Below are positions 25,401 to 32,131 of a stretch of 64,000 nt of DNA, piece after piece. Within the stretch, counting starts at the first letter, position 1. Each line of letters starts with the position of its first letter. A model generated the notes under the pieces. That model did not search any database. It saw nothing but the letters and a program-made list of their open reading frames with translations, and had not been told where the DNA came from. This stretch comes from Enterococcus termitis (GTDB lineage: Bacteria > Bacillota > Bacilli > Lactobacillales > Enterococcaceae). The translations under genes and the position numbers were made by a program. The stretch lies in NCBI RefSeq assembly GCF_001730305.1, contig NZ_MIJY01000003.1, positions 55,036 to 119,035 on the forward strand. Reading direction: 5' to 3'.

Positions 25401-26728
25401 CAACAGATGTAACCAATGCAGCCAAACAAATCAAAGGAACAAGCGATGAGAATGGAGCAAAAGTTTTTGTTAAAGTCAATGGTGAATGGCTGAAGGATTC
25501 AGCGAACAATGTCGTGAGTACAACTGTCGCAGGTGGTAGTTGGACGATCGATTTACCTAAGTATATAGATAAAACATCTCAAGTCGAGGTTTATCTAAAG
25601 GACACAACAGAAATAACACCATTACCATCGATTAGTCTACCACGCACATATACACAAGAACCAGATGGTATTTCTGGGAATTTGAATGAAGTGGCAACGA
25701 CTTATGATAGTTACACTGGTTACCATGATGCAGTTCAAGGAACGAAAGATGAACGTTTTGATCCTGCTACATTGGATACAGTAGCAGATGTCATTCCAGA
25801 TGCACCAAAACTGGTCAAAGGTGTGGCATCAAGTGGCGGCAGTACGACCTCTGTAGGAGATACATTAACGTATACGTTACTTGTTTCGAATACAAAAGCT
25901 GATTCATACGATTGGACGGATGTTTATATTTCAGATGTTCTAGCGGAAGGTCTAACCTTTGATCCTGTTAAACACAAAGTGACCATCGACAATAGTGAAG
26001 TCGGTACAGACAAGTACAACTATAATGAGGCAACGCGTACGTTGACAGTCAACGTAGGAGACTTAAGCAAGCCTGAACCAAAATCAGAGACGGATCCAAC
26101 CTTAGTTCCTAAAGAAGTAAGGGTGACCTTCCAAGTAACTGTAGAACAAAGCGCAGTTGATAAAGATCTCAAAAATACAGCAAAAGCATTAGGGGATTCC
26201 CCACAAGAAGATCCATTTGTAATCGGCCCTGTAAACCCAGATGCAACGCATAAAGTCATTGAGACAACTTCAAATGAAGTCGGGTTACCTGGCGGTCCAG
26301 CTTTTGGTATCTTATCCTTTGTTTCTGCTCCAACGGCATTAGATTTTGGGATTAAAACAGAAAGCTTAAGTGGAAAAACGATTGCTGTCGATCCTGATAT
26401 TATTGGAGAGCCGCTTGTTGTTTCTGACAATCGAGGAAATCTGCAGAGCTGGACAATGACGGCAACTTTGATTCAACCGTTAGCAAATGGTGAAGCTATT
26501 TTCCCTGACGCGATTCATTATGTTAATGGAGAGTCTGATGAAGTTATCACAGGGTTAGCAAAAACAATTTTTGTTCATACGAATGAAGCAGTTGGCGAAT
26601 ACAATATCAGCGAAGAAGAATGGGTGAAAAAGGAGAATGGTTTTAAGATTGAATTAGCGCCTGGTGCAGTCAACAAGCTTGGCAAGTATCAAGCAACGAT
26701 TCAGTTTTCTCTGGAAGATACACCGTAA
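22421..26728 (+). CDS. Large pectate-lyase-like adhesin with C-terminal WxL-like domain
   Basis: A 1435-residue secreted protein. A signal peptide (about 1-35) is followed by a beta-helix region of the pectate-lyase-like adhesive type (about 170-850, repeated V/I-N-N/S turns such as ITLTANLSAATNPSL and NVENKAYFKIHS). Next come a bacterial Ig-like domain (about 985-1065), a DUF11/isopeptide-type domain (about 1125-1260, GDTLTYTLLVSNT...YDWTDVYISDVL), and a C-terminal domain aligned with WxL proteins (LSFVSAPTALDFGIKTES...LQSWTMTATL...YQATIQFSLEDTP). The second WxL motif is IQFSLEDTP instead of the usual TWTLSDAP. WxL domains attach non-covalently to peptidoglycan. I chose ATG 22421, after AAAGGAGG; the start 48 bases upstream has no ribosome site. 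Confidence 0.88.
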   Translation: MKIKRKGFYFGLLVLFVSVVGYISLKGVSPLLAASENYSLKVGTISSDNEKAIPVKLTIDNPKDEELTFKSTGLDGISAEDFFEGETKNDLSVIKLIDFTEESFTIKTKASKDPLVVQFFVRTFEGNKAKTGRVSLSNETGELAKVTLDLPKVSEEQVLEQELKPTSRIAAMNVSTYAEPVNPKVVSIWSDFAAALADPTVDKITLTANLSAATNPSLAARPSLEIDGQGYEIDFTATTGRSITMAQGLASGSMLNVKNLKYTGNNGTAVFNASAANSSNWTVNFENITTLSGSSRALITAANSVVTLSGTNVLNIVRSANMITAKDVYVQGTDTQRTSITINEGANFVNATVANGVFLIENADITVEKVTSLYNVTGATTQFDIRNSTITAAAITNFIYGTSINATISNSKVDIPTNISGNFYRNNAANSSLIIKEKSDINLSSTTTNDIIDASGMMSFIVDDSLFNATSVGQVFSNSAAGTDMIVQNKAEFTAYSRSNNVLKATAQVDITVKDEGTKLDVSGNSTQTAESGGIISIDAANSTLNVENKAYFKIHSLEPGSATPAVMIQSDGGSFNASGQSILDMVSEGQSNAYAATVRFRLRGNMAFNVSGESQINIKKNAGGAPGIRMFGANNRILVSENSDFTVHNKGTGTPQAPGADNRGQGIIFYESSASGPHSFTLTDPGSRVKILAESGAGIDTWRPNTVSATEGTYFEVIGNTSSGAIFNTYGSRDLTFILDKPMYYDFKNNGRGTQLMSPGSSSTFQSIHSDVSLWIPKSGETNNGNDGNPFRAWTLVDYSLKGSTMLFDTSSDPTFNTGTDSFGNSGINRFSRMSGNNANPIVDELRVPTNADKYVYGHVSIPEGKDGFRDAWTDEVHVELEVQLPNEATKHKIYGTTVQDGDTGKYSIYGEEARAGIFKADMSSLIPAGETFIPTGTKVNVVRAWRGASDVPAEDDTSVHIGTPADPVHGELWFTDIVTALDVTPPTQAVVSTDVTNAAKQIKGTSDENGAKVFVKVNGEWLKDSANNVVSTTVAGGSWTIDLPKYIDKTSQVEVYLKDTTEITPLPSISLPRTYTQEPDGISGNLNEVATTYDSYTGYHDAVQGTKDERFDPATLDTVADVIPDAPKLVKGVASSGGSTTSVGDTLTYTLLVSNTKADSYDWTDVYISDVLAEGLTFDPVKHKVTIDNSEVGTDKYNYNEATRTLTVNVGDLSKPEPKSETDPTLVPKEVRVTFQVTVEQSAVDKDLKNTAKALGDSPQEDPFVIGPVNPDATHKVIETTSNEVGLPGGPAFGILSFVSAPTALDFGIKTESLSGKTIAVDPDIIGEPLVVSDNRGNLQSWTMTATLIQPLANGEAIFPDAIHYVNGESDEVITGLAKTIFVHTNEAVGEYNISEEEWVKKENGFKIELAPGAVNKLGKYQATIQFSLEDTP

Positions 26729-26745
26729 AAATGGAGGAATAACAA

Positions 26746-27096
26746 GTGATGAAAAAATTAAATTCTCTGGTTTTGTTCTCCATTGCATGTGTATCACTTT
26801 TTACCATTCATCCGATTAGCGTTCACGCTGAAGGAGAAGGCAATGGCGGCGGCATTCAGACAAACGGAGAAATCGGGTTCTATGAAGAAACAAAAGGAAC
26901 AACAGAGCCAACGACGGAACCCGCAACCTCTGACTCAACGCCGAAGATTACAAAACCAGTCGGAAAGTATCCTTCAACTGGAGAACTAGTGAAGAAAAGT
27001 TTATCAATCAGCGGCGCAGCATTGATTGTTATTGCATTGCTCGTTTTTCTCTGGAAACGGAAAAAAGACGATGATAAACAGGAAGAAGGGGGTTAA
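26746..27096 (+). CDS. Small LPxTG-type (YPSTG) wall-anchored protein of the WxL cluster
   Basis: 116 residues: signal peptide ending SVHAEGEG, a Thr/Pro spacer (TTEPTTEPATSDST), the sorting motif YPSTGELVKK, a hydrophobic helix and the basic tail WKRKKDDDK. This size and position match the small LPxTG gene found in most enterococcal and lactobacillar WxL clusters. It probably helps anchor or display the WxL complex. Start and stop are nearly contiguous with both neighbours (17 and 3 bases), so it belongs to the operon. Confidence 0.85.
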   Translation: MMKKLNSLVLFSIACVSLFTIHPISVHAEGEGNGGGIQTNGEIGFYEETKGTTEPTTEPATSDSTPKITKPVGKYPSTGELVKKSLSISGAALIVIALLVFLWKRKKDDDKQEEGG

Positions 27097-27099
27097 GGA

Positions 27100-27900
27100 A
27101 TGAAAAAGAAACGATTCACTTCAACCTTATTTCTTCTTTTCTTAGGACTCACACCACTATCTCCCCTGCACACATATGCAGAAGAAGATAATGTAGAAGG
27201 AAATGCAGCAATCGAGCTAACTGAAATTCCTGATGAACAAGGCATTCGTGATCCAGAAAACCCAGGAACAATCGTAGATCCTGGACCTAGTCCAAGTACA
27301 GAAGGACGCTTGCGGATCGATTTTGTTCCACAATTGAATTTTGGACAATATGCCATAACCGACAAAGATATGACGTATCCTGTAAATGCTCAGTTGTTCA
27401 AGGACAGCACGAAACCAAGAGGAAACTTTGTTCAAGTATCCGATTATAGAGGCGGTCAACAAGGCTGGACATTACAAGTACGTCAAGAATCACAATTTAG
27501 AAATGAAACTGCAAAAAATCCAGAACTAAACGGTGCGGTGATTTCTTTCGATAAGTCATGGGTCAATTCGACACGTGATCAAAGCGAAGCACCAATCGTC
27601 TCTAAAGAGATCATTCGACTAAGCAATATCGGAGAAACCTATAATTTAGCAGATGCTAAACAAGGCACCGGTTTTGGTACATGGAGCATTTCATTCGGTG
27701 CGTCAGCTGATAATAAGAACAGCATTGCATCAACGTTAAGTCCACGTTTACTAAAGGACCAACCAGTACTAGATCCTGCATTTGGCAATCAGCAAGTGCA
27801 TGAGAATAGTGCAATCACATTAAGCGTACCAGGAGCCACGAAACGTGATCCGGTACCCTACTCAACGGTGTTAACTTGGATTATAGCCGAGTTACCATAA
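27100..27900 (+). CDS. WxL domain surface protein
   Basis: 266 residues with a signal peptide (about 1-27, ending HTYAEED). The rest is essentially one WxL domain: LRIDFVPQLNFGQYAI, RGGQQGWTLQVRQ (first WxL) and VLTWIIAELP (second, W-I-I in place of W-x-L). Such domains bind peptidoglycan and form surface complexes with DUF916 proteins. GGGGG before the ATG is close to GGAGG-type sites. It is the second WxL protein of the operon and lacks an added effector domain. Confidence 0.9.
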   Translation: MKKKRFTSTLFLLFLGLTPLSPLHTYAEEDNVEGNAAIELTEIPDEQGIRDPENPGTIVDPGPSPSTEGRLRIDFVPQLNFGQYAITDKDMTYPVNAQLFKDSTKPRGNFVQVSDYRGGQQGWTLQVRQESQFRNETAKNPELNGAVISFDKSWVNSTRDQSEAPIVSKEIIRLSNIGETYNLADAKQGTGFGTWSISFGASADNKNSIASTLSPRLLKDQPVLDPAFGNQQVHENSAITLSVPGATKRDPVPYSTVLTWIIAELP

Positions 27901-27934
27901 ATGCAATACAAACAAAACCTAGGAGGAAACACAC

Positions 27935-28699
27935 ATGAAATTATCACACAAATTATGCGGAGCTGCTTTATTAGCAGTATCAGGCGTAGCATTAGCTGCT
28001 CCAAGTGCAACACAAGCTTTAGAAGGAACTAGAAATGGAACTGCGGACATCGAGTTCACAAAAAACACTTCTGAAGATACAACAATGACTGACCCGACTG
28101 GTACTCGTCCTATTGATACTGGTACAGATATCGATCCAACACACGTTGACGAATTTGGGATCATTGCTGTAACACCATTAGACTTCAAAGCTCACGCTGC
28201 AGTAGTAGGCGCGCAACAATATGAAGCTGCACCTCACGTAGCGAACAAAGGAAATGATGATGAGTATAACGTAGAAAACTACGTAGCGATCAAAGACGTA
28301 CGTTCTACAGTTGACCACACATACAAATTATCAGCAGAATTGACAAAACAGTTTACAGCAACAGTTGATGGAACTCCTGTAACTTTAGCTGGAGCAACAT
28401 TAACATACAAAAACATCGATGTAGCAGCAACTCTTAACCCAGATTTACAACCAGCTGACGATAAAAAAGTATTTGGTGATGGAACTGGCGTTCAAACAAT
28501 TTCTGAAACAAGCGGTTCACTACCAATCTATACAAACACTGATGCAAATGGTGGTAAAGGTCGTTATGAAGTAACATTTGGTGACGATGAAAAAGGAACG
28601 GATGGTAACTCTGTAGTTATCGATATTCCAGCATCTGTAGACGTTCGTACTGCAGCATATAATGCAACAGTAACTTGGACTTTATCAGATACATTATAA
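27935..28699 (+). CDS. WxL domain surface protein
   Basis: 254 residues. The signal peptide ends AAPSATQALEGT. The protein ends in the canonical NATVTWTLSDTL. The first WxL block is less clear: NYVAIKDVRSTVDHTYKLSAEL lacks the Trp. Codon use is biased toward AAC/GCA/GGT and the ribosome site CTAGGAGG is strong, both suggesting high expression. It is followed by a hairpin that may trim or attenuate read-through into the DUF916 gene, so it may be the most abundant product of the operon. Confidence 0.92.
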   Translation: MKLSHKLCGAALLAVSGVALAAPSATQALEGTRNGTADIEFTKNTSEDTTMTDPTGTRPIDTGTDIDPTHVDEFGIIAVTPLDFKAHAAVVGAQQYEAAPHVANKGNDDEYNVENYVAIKDVRSTVDHTYKLSAELTKQFTATVDGTPVTLAGATLTYKNIDVAATLNPDLQPADDKKVFGDGTGVQTISETSGSLPIYTNTDANGGKGRYEVTFGDDEKGTDGNSVVIDIPASVDVRTAAYNATVTWTLSDTL

Positions 28700-28741
28700 A
28701 AAACAGCTTAAAAACCTGTAAATAAATGTGTAGGAACAGGC

Positions 28742-28770
28742 TCACCGGTGTAAAAGCCGGTGACTTGTTT
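28742..28770 (+). terminator. Intra-operon hairpin with partial T-tract
   Basis: A perfect 7-bp stem TCACCGG (28742-28748) and CCGGTGA (28757-28763), then CTTGTTTT. It sits between the abundant WxL gene and the DUF916 gene, as expected for an attenuator or mRNA-stabilising 3' end. Confidence 0.65.
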
Positions 28771-28801
28771 TAACATCAAAAGGAAGGGATTTACAACATC
28801 C

Positions 28802-29902
28802 ATGAAGAAAAGATTGATCACTTACTTAGCATTATTCACATACATAGTTTTTGGCATTGGGTTCTCCACGACCGCCTTTGCTGATGAAAGCAATAAAACG
28901 GCAGATCAACAAGCAGCAGAGCTTGGCTTAGGTTTTACCTATAAAGTAGTGAAGCCCGAAAATCAGCGAAGCAGTGTCGGCTATTTTGATTTACGCATGA
29001 ATGCAGGACAAAAACAGACTGTTGAGATCGAACTTGCCAATGGCTCTGATGAAGAAATCACGATCGGTGTCTCACTGAATGGAGCCAAAACGAATGGAAA
29101 TGGTGTGATTGAGTATGGACCATCGGCGATCGAAAAAGATAAATCATTAAAATATGATTTTGTTGATATTGTAACGGGTCCTAAAGAAGTTGTTTTACCA
29201 CCGAAGACGATGATTCCTTTGAAATTAGAGATTGCAATGCCAGCCTCTGATATCGACGGGGTGATCTCTGGAGGAATTCAGCTGAAGCAGCAAACAAAAG
29301 AAGAGAAAGATGAAAAGGAAAAAACGGGAATTACAAATGAATATGCTTATTTAGTAGGTATGCTATTGAGTGAAAATGATACAGTCGTTACACCAAACCT
29401 TGAGCTGAATAAAGTATATGCAGGCTTAGCTAATTATCGGAATGCCGTATTTGTTAATTTTTCTAATGTTCAACCAGCCTATCTTGAAAATATGACAGTT
29501 GATGTTCAAATCATGAAAAAAGGCTCAGAAGAAGTTTTATATGACACAAAAAAAGCTGGTATGCGTATGGCGCCAAACAGCTTGATCGATTTTCCAGTTG
29601 AAATGAATGGTGATCGGATGGAAGCGGGCGATTATAAAGCACATATTCTAGTGACTGCAGACGATAAAAAGTGGGAATGGACAGAAGAGTTTACCATCAC
29701 AGATGAAGAAGCAGATAAATTTAATGGTCAAGATGTTTCTTTAACACAGGAGCGTGGCATCGATTGGAAGCTTATTGCTATGATCGTAGGCGGAATCATT
29801 GCCGTAGTTGTTATTATTTTCTTTATTGTGCGTTCTGTTCAGCAGAAAAAAATGAAAAATAGAAAGAAAAAGGGAAACAGAAAAAAGACGGCTGCAAAAT
29901 AA
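28802..29902 (+). CDS. DUF916/DUF3324 WxL-interacting protein
   Basis: A 366-residue membrane-bound protein. After a signal peptide (about 1-28) come the DUF916 domain (GLGFTYKVVKPENQRSSVGYFDLRMNAGQKQTVEIEL...GGIQL, about 45-185), the DUF3324 domain (PNLELNKVYAGLANYRNAVFVNFSNVQP..., about 200-320), one membrane helix (about 328-350) and a very basic cytoplasmic tail. In characterised clusters this protein binds WxL proteins and peptidoglycan. I chose ATG 28802; a GTG 42 bases upstream is in frame but lies in the hairpin. AGGAAGGG is 14 bases upstream, a long spacing. Confidence 0.9.
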   Translation: MKKRLITYLALFTYIVFGIGFSTTAFADESNKTADQQAAELGLGFTYKVVKPENQRSSVGYFDLRMNAGQKQTVEIELANGSDEEITIGVSLNGAKTNGNGVIEYGPSAIEKDKSLKYDFVDIVTGPKEVVLPPKTMIPLKLEIAMPASDIDGVISGGIQLKQQTKEEKDEKEKTGITNEYAYLVGMLLSENDTVVTPNLELNKVYAGLANYRNAVFVNFSNVQPAYLENMTVDVQIMKKGSEEVLYDTKKAGMRMAPNSLIDFPVEMNGDRMEAGDYKAHILVTADDKKWEWTEEFTITDEEADKFNGQDVSLTQERGIDWKLIAMIVGGIIAVVVIIFFIVRSVQQKKMKNRKKKGNRKKTAAK

Positions 29903-29926
29903 AACAATGAAAGGGGATAGAATCCT

Positions 29927-30592
29927 ATGAGCCTATTGGATATGTCATTTATTGGTCTATTATCCAGCGCTATCCTCTTTTTCATTTTTGGTGCGGCGTT
30001 GGTTTTCTTTAGAATTTCTACAAACAAACAGTGGAAAAAAATAAATGTACGCCGAGTTAAAAATAAAAAGAAGCGAAAAAAACTCCAGCGCATACGCAAA
30101 CAATTAGAACAAAAAAAGAAGCGTCAATTGGTTTGGGCGATTCTCTGTTTTGTCCTATTTTTTGTAACGGCTGGTGGTGCAGGTTATTCCAGATACTATC
30201 AATTAACAAATTTAACAGCAGAAGATGCCGAAGCAGTGGCGAAAACCTATTATTTAGTCGGTGAAATGAAAAAACAAGTAACTGCGGTAGATAATGGCGC
30301 AAGCCCAGAAAAAACAGTAAAGAATTTGCGTGATCTGAGTGCTCAACTTGCCAGCGCCAGTGTAAAACCAGCTTCTCAAGGGATGTCTGTCGAAGGGCAA
30401 AAATTGCTAAACCGTCACCTGTCACTCACACGCCAGTTGGCTGTTAACATCAGTAACCAAAATCAAGAAGCGATGGCCGATGCAAGCATTAGAGAAATGT
30501 ATTTAAAAGACATAGCAAAAGTGACTGAAAGTGAGCAAAAGGTATTTAAACACTTCAAAGTGAACGAATCAGCTTTGCAGCAGAAGAAATAA
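29927..30592 (+). CDS. WxL-cluster membrane protein of unknown function
   Basis: 221 residues with two hydrophobic segments (about 8-28 and 66-86) joined by a very basic cytoplasmic loop (KKINVRRVKNKKKRKKLQR...), followed by an extracytoplasmic helical domain of about 130 residues (LTAEDAEAVAKTYYLVGEMKKQVTAVDNG...). I do not recognise a family beyond the genomic association. Its topology and place between the DUF916 gene and the signal peptidases suggest a role in assembling or processing WxL proteins at the membrane. Confidence 0.65.
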   Translation: MSLLDMSFIGLLSSAILFFIFGAALVFFRISTNKQWKKINVRRVKNKKKRKKLQRIRKQLEQKKKRQLVWAILCFVLFFVTAGGAGYSRYYQLTNLTAEDAEAVAKTYYLVGEMKKQVTAVDNGASPEKTVKNLRDLSAQLASASVKPASQGMSVEGQKLLNRHLSLTRQLAVNISNQNQEAMADASIREMYLKDIAKVTESEQKVFKHFKVNESALQQKK

Positions 30593-30610
30593 TTGTTGAG
30601 AGGTGAGAGT

Positions 30611-31402
30611 ATGACAGACAAGAAAAAGGCTGTAAGCGGGTCAAAAAAGGCACACTCTTCCTCTCAAACAAAAGTAAAAAGAAAAAAAGAATACATAAAA
30701 AGAGAAGTTGAAGAGAAAAAGAAACCGAAAAAAGTAAACCGCGGACCGGTTAAAAAGAAACGGAAACACACAAAACACAAAAGCGGATCAACAAACACCT
30801 CTGTCCATAAAAATAGGCGAGTTCCGCCAAAGAAAAAGCAGCAAAAACCGCGAAAGAAAAAAAAGTTAAAATTACTGCTGAACCAAATCATGTTAACGAT
30901 TGCGATTAGCGTAGGTCTATTTTCAACGATTATTTATTTCACTGTCCGTACAACTAAAATGGAAGGGTATGCTATGACGACCACTTTGACAGACAAGGAT
31001 CGTGTCCTAATTAGTAAGCTGGGACAAATAAAACGCTTCAAAATGGTCTATTTTAAGCATCCATTAACCAAGGAAAAAACAGTGAGAAGAATTATTGGAA
31101 TGCCTGGAGATGAGCTATATTACAAAAATGATCAATTATTTATCAATAATAAACTAACGCCAGAACGTTTTCTTGAAAAAGCTGTAGCAGAAGCGAAGCA
31201 ATCTGGTTTTTTGTTGACGCAAGATTTTAGTTTGAAGCAGGTCGCTGATGTGGAGCGTATTCCGGAAAATAAGTATTTTGTTTTGGGAGACAATCGCCAG
31301 TTTTCATCAGATAGCCGAGATTATGGATTGATTGATAAGAAAGACATTATCGGTATTGTCGAATTGAGATTTTTCCCACTACCTACGGCTGCCCATTTTT
31401 GA
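30611..31402 (+). CDS. Signal peptidase I-like pseudoenzyme (catalytic Ser and Lys replaced)
   Basis: 263 residues. A Lys/Arg-rich cytoplasmic region of about 90 residues precedes one membrane helix and an S26 domain. The nucleophile block, normally S-G-x-S-M-x-P-T, reads EGYAMTTTL, so Ser is Ala (about residue 121). The general-base block, normally V-K-R-x-x-G, reads VRRIIGMPGD, so Lys is Arg (about 159). Box D/E is intact (LGDNRQFSSDSRDYGLI). It should therefore be unable to cleave, like S. aureus SpsA or the pilus-associated SipA of streptococci, which help assembly. I chose ATG 30611, after GAGAGGTGAG, over an upstream TTG. Confidence 0.85.
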   Translation: MTDKKKAVSGSKKAHSSSQTKVKRKKEYIKREVEEKKKPKKVNRGPVKKKRKHTKHKSGSTNTSVHKNRRVPPKKKQQKPRKKKKLKLLLNQIMLTIAISVGLFSTIIYFTVRTTKMEGYAMTTTLTDKDRVLISKLGQIKRFKMVYFKHPLTKEKTVRRIIGMPGDELYYKNDQLFINNKLTPERFLEKAVAEAKQSGFLLTQDFSLKQVADVERIPENKYFVLGDNRQFSSDSRDYGLIDKKDIIGIVELRFFPLPTAAHF

Positions 31403-31448
31403 TGTACGAACGATCCATTCGAGAAAAGTTAGAGAAAAGAGTATAAAA

Positions 31449-32105
31449 ATGACTAAACAAGACAGAATAAAAAAGCGTCCGAAAAAACAAAAAACGAGAA
31501 GCAAAAAAACTACTGCACAGCAACCAATCGACGATTATGTGAAACTAAAGCATAAGCTCGCAATCGTTCAAAAAATTGTGAGTCTATGCGTAATTGTCGG
31601 CTGTGTGATTTTTCTAATTCGAGTAAAGACACATCAAGTTAGCGGGGAGTCGATGGCGCCGACTTTTGAAAACCGAGACCGAATTTTTGTCGCTAAAAAA
31701 CAAGAACCGGTACGTCTAGATATTGTCACATTTTCACCCGAAAATAACTCAAAAAAATCCTATGTTAAAAGAGTGATAGGGATACCAGGTGATACGATTT
31801 GGCTGGAGGAAAATAAACTGTTCATCAATCATCAAATGAAAGAACGCGCGCAACAGCCAGTAAGCGACACAGACAAACGAGCGATCGATTTACCGGACGG
31901 AACAGTTAAGGTTGATGTTTCCGTCGACGTAATGAATCAATTGAAAGGTCTGACTAAAATTCCAAAAAATCAATACTTTTTACTTGGAGATAATCGTAAC
32001 CATTCAACAGATAGCCGAATGATGGGGCTGATCGATCAAGCGCAAATTGAAGGTGTGGTTACTTTCCGCTATTATCCGCTGAATAGATGTGGATTTGTTC
32101 GCTAA
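31449..32105 (+). CDS. Signal peptidase I (active type) of the WxL operon
   Basis: 218 residues: basic N-terminus, one membrane helix (about 40-58) and an S26 domain. The catalytic Ser is in SGESMAPTF (Ser68), the general base Lys in YVKRVIGIPGD (Lys107), and the GDNRNHSTDSRMMGLI box is intact. It cleaves signal peptides at the outer face of the membrane. Its place directly after a catalytically dead paralogue inside a WxL operon suggests it is dedicated to the operon's own exported proteins, possibly as a pair with the dead one. Confidence 0.92.
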   Translation: MTKQDRIKKRPKKQKTRSKKTTAQQPIDDYVKLKHKLAIVQKIVSLCVIVGCVIFLIRVKTHQVSGESMAPTFENRDRIFVAKKQEPVRLDIVTFSPENNSKKSYVKRVIGIPGDTIWLEENKLFINHQMKERAQQPVSDTDKRAIDLPDGTVKVDVSVDVMNQLKGLTKIPKNQYFLLGDNRNHSTDSRMMGLIDQAQIEGVVTFRYYPLNRCGFVR

Positions 32106-32131
32106 AATAAAACGCTGAAGGCGAGGTACGT

